Shown: piece after piece, positions 32,605 to 37,234 of the stretch | How the letters are laid out: every line of letters begins with the position of its first letter | Numbering within the stretch: the stretch's first letter is position 1 | From: an uncultured Lachnospiraceae bacterium | GTDB taxonomy: Bacteria; Bacillota; Clostridia; Lachnospirales; Lachnospiraceae | Direction of reading: 5' to 3' | Assembly (NCBI GenBank): GCA_947367855.1 | Contig: CANBFE010000033.1 | Span: 1-37,234, forward strand | Length of the DNA stretch: 37,234 nucleotides | The notes under the pieces: model-generated | What the model saw: the letters and a program-made list of their open reading frames with translations, nothing else | Databases searched by the model: none | What the model was told of the DNA's origin: nothing | Program-made: the position numbers and the translations under genes

Positions 32605-33438
32605 ATGAAACTGTTGTTGCTCCTGTTGATACTGATATTGGCTGTGCCTGTGCTTTACTTTCTGATGATTATGCCGAGGATTGCGTATAAACCGGACACA
32701 TCCCCGTTCCTGGGTTGGCTGTATGCCCACAGGGGGCTGCATGACAACAAGGCCCGGATACCGGAGAATTCCCTGGCGGCATTCCGCAGGGCGGTGGAAG
32801 CAGGATTTGGCATTGAACTGGATGTGCAGATGTCAAAGGACGGGATTCCGGTGGTATTTCATGATTTTACCCTGAAGAGAATCTGCGGGGCGGAGGGGAA
32901 GGTAAGCGATTACACTTTTCAGGAACTGCAGCAGTTTGCGCTGTGCGGTTCAGAGGAAAGGATTCCCGGATTCGCGGATGTATTGAAACTGGTGGACGGA
33001 AAAGTGCCCCTGATCATAGAGTTGAAGGTGGAGAGAATGGATATCTCGGTATGCAGAGCGGTGGACGGGCTGTGCGCCTCTTACAAAGGACTGTACTGCG
33101 TGGAATCCTTTCATCCCCTGGCGGTGTTCTGGTACCGTAGGCACAGAAAGCATATCGTGAGGGGACAGCTGGCAGACGCCTTTCTGAAAGAGGGAGAGTT
33201 TGCAGGGACCCTGTTTTTCCTGCTTCAGAATCTGATGTTCAACTGGCTTGGAAGCCCTGATTTTGTCGCGTATAACTGTAAATATCCCCGGATGCTCTCC
33301 CGGGTACTCTGCCGCAGGCTTTACCGCAGCAAGGCGGCGGCGTGGACCATCCGCAGCAGGGAGCAGTTGGCGGAGGCAAGGAAGCATTTTGACATCTTCA
33401 TTTTTGACGGTTTTGTGCCAAAGGAGAAGGCCTGTTAG
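32605..33438 (+). CDS. Membrane-anchored glycerophosphodiester phosphodiesterase
   Basis: 277 residues. An N-terminal TM (about 2-24) leads into a GDPD TIM-barrel domain with AHRGLHD (His/Arg), PENSLAAF, ELDVQMSKDGIPVVFHD (E-L-D metal site and second His), LIIELKVE and an FDGF end. It hydrolyses glycerophosphodiesters to glycerol-3-phosphate and an alcohol, here probably on deacylated lipids or wall-teichoic-type glycerophosphate. The orientation of the domain depends on the anchor; outer exposure is uncertain. The ribosome site is AAAGGATAGG. It is a single-gene unit with its own candidate promoter and terminator. Confidence 0.9.
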   Translation: MKLLLLLLILILAVPVLYFLMIMPRIAYKPDTSPFLGWLYAHRGLHDNKARIPENSLAAFRRAVEAGFGIELDVQMSKDGIPVVFHDFTLKRICGAEGKVSDYTFQELQQFALCGSEERIPGFADVLKLVDGKVPLIIELKVERMDISVCRAVDGLCASYKGLYCVESFHPLAVFWYRRHRKHIVRGQLADAFLKEGEFAGTLFFLLQNLMFNWLGSPDFVAYNCKYPRMLSRVLCRRLYRSKAAAWTIRSREQLAEARKHFDIFIFDGFVPKEKAC

Positions 33439-33473
33439 AGAAGAGTGACGAAGAGAATTGGAAGGAATGATTT

Positions 33474-33510
33474 GGGGGATGTGCATGTAAGTGCTTACAC
33501 CCCCTTTTTT
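33474..33510 (+). terminator. Terminator after the glycerophosphodiesterase gene
   Basis: GGGGG (33474-33478) pairs with CCCCC (33500-33504), extended by TGT/ACA across one bulged base, around a GTAAGTGCTTAC palindrome. Six Ts follow (33505-33510). Confidence 0.85.
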
Positions 33511-33607
33511 GACCGTTTATTTTGCCTTTTTGAGAGAAAAAAGGTGGACAGATTGCACGAAAATAACAGTTATGACAAAATTTACTTCTTTTTCCCTTGA
33601 TATTCTT

Positions 33608-33636
33608 TTGGCAAATTGTTACAATAATAAAATAAT
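33608..33636 (+). promoter_or_regulatory. Candidate promoter of ppdK
   Basis: TTGGCA (33608-33613), 17 bases, AATAAT (33631-33636), each one base off consensus, in very AT-rich DNA with other possible -10 boxes. Transcription would begin near 33643, leaving a leader of about 125 bases. The stretch 33511-33607 shows nothing else. Confidence 0.5.
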
Positions 33637-33663
33637 AATAAAGTGTTCGGCCGTTTTTCGCTG

Positions 33664-33709
33664 CAGCAGGAGCAGGGAATCAGAAGCGGTTATTCTGCGA
33701 TACTCCTGC
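33664..33709 (+). promoter_or_regulatory. Structured 5' leader of ppdK
   Basis: An outer stem GCAGGAG (33666-33672) / CTCCTGC (33703-33709) encloses an inner stem CAGAA (33681-33685) / TTCTG (33693-33697) with a GCGGTTA loop and asymmetric internal loops. A small AACC/GGTT hairpin follows before the ribosome site. It does not match a riboswitch class that I recognise and has no T run. It could stabilise a highly expressed mRNA or bind a regulator. Confidence 0.4.
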
Positions 33710-33769
33710 AATCGGAAACAACCGGATGGTCTTTGGTTATTTAAATCATATTGAAAGGAAGAAAAAAAC

Positions 33770-36394
33770 ATGAGAAAATGGGTGTACTTGTTTACAGAGG
33801 GCAACGCGGACATGCGTGAGCTTCTGGGCGGCAAGGGTGCGAATCTGGCAGAGATGACAGGTCTGGGACTCCCTGTGCCGCAGGGCTTTACGATTACGAC
33901 GGAGGCCTGTACGCAGTATTACGAGGACGGAAGAGAGATCAATGATGAAATACAGGCGCAGATTAATGAGTACATCGTTAAGATGGAAGAGATCACCGGC
34001 AAGAAATTCGGTGACCATGAGAATCCCCTGCTTGTATCCGTTCGCTCCGGCGCAAGAGCTTCCATGCCCGGCATGATGGACACCATCCTGAACCTGGGTC
34101 TGAACGAGGACGTGGTAAACGTTATCGCCGAGAAGTCCAATAATCCCCGCTGGGCATGGGACTGCTACAGAAGATTTATCCAGATGTACTCCGACGTTGT
34201 TATGGAAGTGGGCAAGAAGTATTTCGAGCAGCTTATCGACGCCATGAAGGAGAAGAAGGGCGTAACACAGGACGTAGAGCTTACCGCAGAGGATCTGAAG
34301 GAACTGGCAGGACAGTTCAAGGCCGAGTATAAGGCAAAGATCGGCAGCGACTTCCCCAATGATCCCAAGGAGCAGCTGATGGGTGCAATCAAGGCTGTGT
34401 TCCGTTCCTGGGACAACCCCCGTGCAAACGTATACCGCAGGGACAATGACATTCCTTATTCCTGGGGTACGGCCGTAAACGTACAGTCCATGGCATTCGG
34501 CAACATGGGCGATGACTGCGGTACAGGCGTTGCCTTTACCCGTGACCCTGCCACAGGCGCAAAGGGTCTCTTCGGAGAGTTCCTGACCAATGCACAGGGC
34601 GAGGACGTGGTTGCAGGCGTACGTACGCCGATGAAGATTTCCGAGATGGCCAACAAGTTCCCCGAGGCTTTCGAGCAGTTTAAGGGCGTGTGCGACAAAC
34701 TGGAGTCTCATTACAGAGACATGCAGGACATGGAGTTTACCGTGGAGCATGGCAAGCTGTATATGCTTCAGACCAGAAACGGCAAGAGAACTGCCCAGGC
34801 TGCCCTGAAGATTGCCTGTGACCTGGTGGACGAGGGCATGCGCACAGAGCAGGAAGCCGTGGCCATGATCGATCCCCGGAACCTGGATACTTTGCTGCAT
34901 CCTCAGTTTGACGCCGCTGCCCTGAAGGCTGCCACACCGGCAGGAAAGGGTTTGGGCGCTTCTCCCGGAGCTGCCTGCGGCAAGATCGTGTTCAGCGCGG
35001 AAGATGCCGAAAGCTGGGCTGCAAGAGGCGAGAAGGTGGTTCTGGTTCGTCTGGAGACCTCTCCGGAAGACATCACCGGCATGAAGGCTGCACAGGGCAT
35101 CCTGACCGTACGCGGCGGCATGACCTCTCATGCGGCAGTGGTTGCCCGCGGCATGGGAACCTGCTGCGTATCCGGCTGCGGCGACATTGCCATGGACGAG
35201 GAGAACAAGAAATTCACACTGGCAGGCAAGGAGTACCACGAGGGAGATTATATTTCCATCGACGGTACCACCGGCAATATCTACGACGGCAGAATTCCTA
35301 CCGTTGACGCTACCATCGCAGGGGAGTTCGGCAGAGTTATGGCCTGGGCCGACAAGTACAGAACCCTGAAGGTAAGAACCAATGCGGATACGCCCGCTGA
35401 CGCAAGAAAGGCAAGAGAACTGGGCGCAGAAGGCATCGGCCTGTGCCGTACAGAGCATATGTTCTTTGAGGAGAGCAGGATCGCTGCTTTCCGCGAGATG
35501 ATCTGCGCGGACACCGTGGAAGAGAGAGAAGCTGCCCTGGAGAAGATTCTGCCTTATCAGCAGAGCGACTTCGAGAAGATTTACGAGGCTCTGGAGGGAT
35601 TCCCGGTTACCATCCGTTTCCTGGATCCGCCTCTTCACGAGTTCGTTCCCACAGAGGAAGCGGACATCGAGAAACTGGCAAATGCCCAGGGCAAGACCGT
35701 GGAGGAGATCAAGACCTTCATCGCAGGCCTGCATGAGTTCAACCCCATGATGGGACACAGAGGATGCCGTCTGGCAGTGACCTATCCCGAGATCGCCAGA
35801 ATGCAGACAAGGGCTGTCATCCGCGCCGCCATCAACGTACAGAAGGCTCATTCCGAGTGGAAGATGCGTCCTGAAATCATGATCCCTCTGATCTGTGATA
35901 TCAAGGAACTGAAGTATGTAAAGAAGATCGTTGTGGAGACCGCTGACGCTGAAATTGCAGCATCCGGAATTGCACTGGAGTACGAAGTGGGTACCATGAT
36001 CGAGATCCCCAGGGCTGCACTGACTGCTGACGAGATTGCAAAGGAAGCTGACTTCTTCTGCTTCGGTACCAATGACCTGACTCAGATGACCTTTGGCTTC
36101 TCCCGTGACGACTCAGGCAAGTTCCTGAACGCTTACTATGATACCAAGATTCTGGAGAACGATCCCTTTGCGAAGCTAGATCAGAACGGCGTAGGCAAGC
36201 TGATGGAAATGTCCATTAAGTTGGGCAAGCCCGCAAACCCGAGCATGCATGTGGGTATCTGCGGCGAGCATGGCGGCGATCCTTCTTCTGTGGAATTCTG
36301 CCATAAGATTGGTTTGGACTATGTTTCCTGCTCACCGTTCAGGGTTCCGATTGCGAGACTGGCGGCGGCTCAGGCGGCTATTAACAGCAAGTAA
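33770..36394 (+). CDS. ppdK: Pyruvate, phosphate dikinase
   Basis: 874 residues, the length of the well-studied Clostridium symbiosum enzyme. It interconverts pyruvate, ATP and phosphate with PEP, AMP and pyrophosphate. The N-terminal ATP-grasp part starts FTEGNADMRELLGGKGANLAEMT and has VRSGARASMPGMMDTILNLG; the swivelling domain has GGMTSHAAVVARGMG (catalytic H454); the C-terminal PEP barrel has GLCRTEHMFF, GTNDLTQMTFGFSRDD and the active Cys in VGICGEHGGD. The codon choice is more biased (mostly C/G-ending optimal codons) than in neighbouring genes, a sign of high expression. The ribosome site is GAAAGGAAG. It is a single-gene unit with a structured leader and a strong terminator, fitting a central role in pyrophosphate-linked glycolysis. 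Confidence 0.98.
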   Translation: MRKWVYLFTEGNADMRELLGGKGANLAEMTGLGLPVPQGFTITTEACTQYYEDGREINDEIQAQINEYIVKMEEITGKKFGDHENPLLVSVRSGARASMPGMMDTILNLGLNEDVVNVIAEKSNNPRWAWDCYRRFIQMYSDVVMEVGKKYFEQLIDAMKEKKGVTQDVELTAEDLKELAGQFKAEYKAKIGSDFPNDPKEQLMGAIKAVFRSWDNPRANVYRRDNDIPYSWGTAVNVQSMAFGNMGDDCGTGVAFTRDPATGAKGLFGEFLTNAQGEDVVAGVRTPMKISEMANKFPEAFEQFKGVCDKLESHYRDMQDMEFTVEHGKLYMLQTRNGKRTAQAALKIACDLVDEGMRTEQEAVAMIDPRNLDTLLHPQFDAAALKAATPAGKGLGASPGAACGKIVFSAEDAESWAARGEKVVLVRLETSPEDITGMKAAQGILTVRGGMTSHAAVVARGMGTCCVSGCGDIAMDEENKKFTLAGKEYHEGDYISIDGTTGNIYDGRIPTVDATIAGEFGRVMAWADKYRTLKVRTNADTPADARKARELGAEGIGLCRTEHMFFEESRIAAFREMICADTVEEREAALEKILPYQQSDFEKIYEALEGFPVTIRFLDPPLHEFVPTEEADIEKLANAQGKTVEEIKTFIAGLHEFNPMMGHRGCRLAVTYPEIARMQTRAVIRAAINVQKAHSEWKMRPEIMIPLICDIKELKYVKKIVVETADAEIAASGIALEYEVGTMIEIPRAALTADEIAKEADFFCFGTNDLTQMTFGFSRDDSGKFLNAYYDTKILENDPFAKLDQNGVGKLMEMSIKLGKPANPSMHVGICGEHGGDPSSVEFCHKIGLDYVSCSPFRVPIARLAAAQAAINSK

Positions 36395-36434
36395 TACACT
36401 GAAAGCTGAGTAAATAGTAGTTTGATTATTTATA

Positions 36435-36461
36435 CTTATTGGACTACTAATGTCCAATAAG
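36435..36461. repeat. Perfect 10-bp inverted repeat after ppdK
   Basis: CTTATTGGAC (36435-36444), loop TACTAAT, GTCCAATAAG (36452-36461). No T run follows, so it is not a standard terminator. It sits 40 bases after the ppdK stop and before the true terminator, and may protect the mRNA 3' end or be an operator. Confidence 0.65.
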
Positions 36462-36478
36462 GTACAGGTATGAATAAA

Positions 36479-36525
36479 GAAAAGTCCTCTGTTACTTTAT
36501 AGAAAAAGTAGCAGGGGACTTTTTT
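36479..36525 (+). terminator. Terminator of ppdK
   Basis: A long stem AAAAGTCC-CTG-TACTTT pairs with AAAAGTA-CAG-GGGACTTTT, with minor mismatches, followed by TTTTTT. Strong rho-independent terminator about 90 bases after the stop. Confidence 0.88.
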
Positions 36526-36610
36526 GTGTGCAATGAAATAGCCGAGTTCTGAGTGTCAGTGATATGTGTTGAAATAAAAATTCCATACATAGTATTTGTG
36601 ATAAATATGG

Positions 36611-36652
36611 GGAGCAAAGCCAGTCAGTAGATGTTTTTGCTCCTGTTTTTTT
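36611..36652 (+). terminator. Terminator-like hairpin just before the last gene (possible attenuator)
   Basis: GGAGCAAA (36611-36618) pairs with TTTGCTCC (36636-36643) and is followed by TGTTTTTTT (36644-36652), only 21 bases before the next ATG. A weak promoter (TTGAAA at 36569-36574 with AT-rich DNA 17-18 bases on) lies upstream, so the hairpin could end transcripts inside the leader of the last gene. It may instead be the leftover end of a lost gene. Confidence 0.6.
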
Positions 36653-36673
36653 ACGATTCGGAAAGGAGCGCAT

Positions 36674-37234
36674 ATGTATTCAGACAGACAAACAGAGTTA
36701 AGCATATTTTTAGAACAACTGCGACAATCAGCAGAGGAAAAGACAGAAGAAAGGGTTATCATTCATGCAGTGACAAAGGCGGACGGAGAGAAGATTTTTG
36801 AGATCATCATAGGAGAGAATCCACTGTTTGCCCCAGTGGTATGTGTGGAAGCGTCCGGCACAGGCTATGGAAAAAGCGGTTTAGATGATATTTTACAGGG
36901 ACTTTGGACTGTGTATGACAGATATAAAAAACTGGATAGAAAAGGTTTTCCTTTTGACAAAATGAAAGCAAACGTGTATCTTCGGCTTGTTCCGTATGAG
37001 AGATATAATGGATTTTTAGATAATCTGGTTTATTACCCATTTCTTGACATGGCTGTAGTGCCTGTACTTGTTCTGGAGGTGAGTACTGAAGACAGGTGTT
37101 TTTCTCTTGCAGTAAATATTCAAAAGGGAATGTGTGATGCCAGTGAGGAGGAATTGCTTCAGACTGCCAGTGAGAATACAAAGAAAGATTGTATGGTAAA
37201 AGGAGTGGAGTTCTCGGCGGAGGAATCAGGCTAT
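36674..37234 (+). CDS. DUF5688-like protein, cut by the window end
   Basis: 187 codons are open from the ATG at 36674 (AAAGGAG five bases upstream) to the window edge with no stop. The segment VYLRLVPYERYNGFLDNLVYYPFLDMAVVPVLVLE followed by VNIQKGMCDASEEELLQTASEN resembles the DUF5688 pattern (K/R-LVNYExN..L...P..xFLDLAVVF, later W/L..A..N), a family common in Lachnospiraceae and of unknown function. It is more AT-rich than the core genes and may belong to an accessory stretch. The assignment is by eye and the C-terminal part is missing. Confidence 0.65.
   Translation, partial: MYSDRQTELSIFLEQLRQSAEEKTEERVIIHAVTKADGEKIFEIIIGENPLFAPVVCVEASGTGYGKSGLDDILQGLWTVYDRYKKLDRKGFPFDKMKANVYLRLVPYERYNGFLDNLVYYPFLDMAVVPVLVLEVSTEDRCFSLAVNIQKGMCDASEEELLQTASENTKKDCMVKGVEFSAEESGY

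Noticed and set aside
33746..35851. A 700-codon open frame opposite ppdK
   Set aside because: The strongly biased codon use of ppdK leaves few stops on the other strand; the product is low-complexity and no promoter or ribosome site fits.
1..37234. CRISPR arrays, insertion sequences, rRNA genes or phage modules
   Set aside because: No regularly spaced repeats, transposase or integrase motifs, or rRNA-like segments were seen anywhere in the window.

Overview
The window reads as chromosomal DNA of a Gram-positive clostridium, most likely Lachnospiraceae. Pointers are strong AGGAGG-type ribosome sites, roughly 50 % GC by eye, a clostridial-type pyruvate phosphate dikinase, a class B sortase with a VPKTGD surface protein, a DUF5050 protein, a YkpA-type ABC-F protein and a CheV protein that suggests chemotaxis. 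I see no transposase, phage gene, rRNA or CRISPR array. Assignments come from reading motifs, not from database searches.

Layout. 1-5494: tail of an unknown gene and a terminator, then a two-component system (response regulator, histidine kinase) and a MacB/FtsX-type ABC transporter, whose promoter carries a direct repeat that could be the regulator's binding site. 5652-6563: stand-alone CheV. 6650-13833: a co-directional run of a divergent sirtuin-like protein, a charge-rich single-pass membrane protein, hisH, hisF, ung, a lysA-type decarboxylase and an S66 LD-carboxypeptidase. About 13950-15140: an AT-rich islet with a Fic AMP-transferase gene and a decayed reading frame, ending at the 3' end of a tRNA-Leu(CAA) gene on the minus strand. 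15402-17063: a small unknown protein, an HMGL-type aldolase and an SmtB-like zinc-sensing repressor. 17084-18100 (minus): a DUF5050 protein, divergent from pheA with interleaved promoters.

18237-25751: pheA, a DUF815 AAA+ ATPase, a Ppx/GppA phosphatase with an HD-like domain, ppk1, maf and a HAD phosphatase, all tightly spaced. The middle three genes form a polyphosphate module. 25801-26215: a very acidic 87-residue protein with its own near-consensus promoter and a shared convergent terminator. 26220-28802 (minus): a PHP phosphoesterase and an ABC-F ATPase. 29003-32364: a sortase-anchored surface protein, an O-antigen-ligase-like membrane enzyme and a class B sortase, a compact cell-surface cassette. 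32605-33438: a membrane-anchored glycerophosphodiesterase. 33770-36394: ppdK behind a structured leader and followed by a strong terminator. 36674-end: a DUF5688-like gene cut by the window edge, preceded by a terminator hairpin that could act as an attenuator.

Themes are envelope biology (stress-type transporter, DAP/LD-carboxypeptidase pair, sortase cassette), amino acid synthesis (HisHF, LysA, PheA) and phosphate/energy metabolism (Ppk1, Ppx, PPDK). The items most worth following up are the surface protein/ligase/sortase cassette, the sirtuin-like protein with Cys in the place of the catalytic His, the DUF815-Ppx-Ppk1 module and the ppdK leader.
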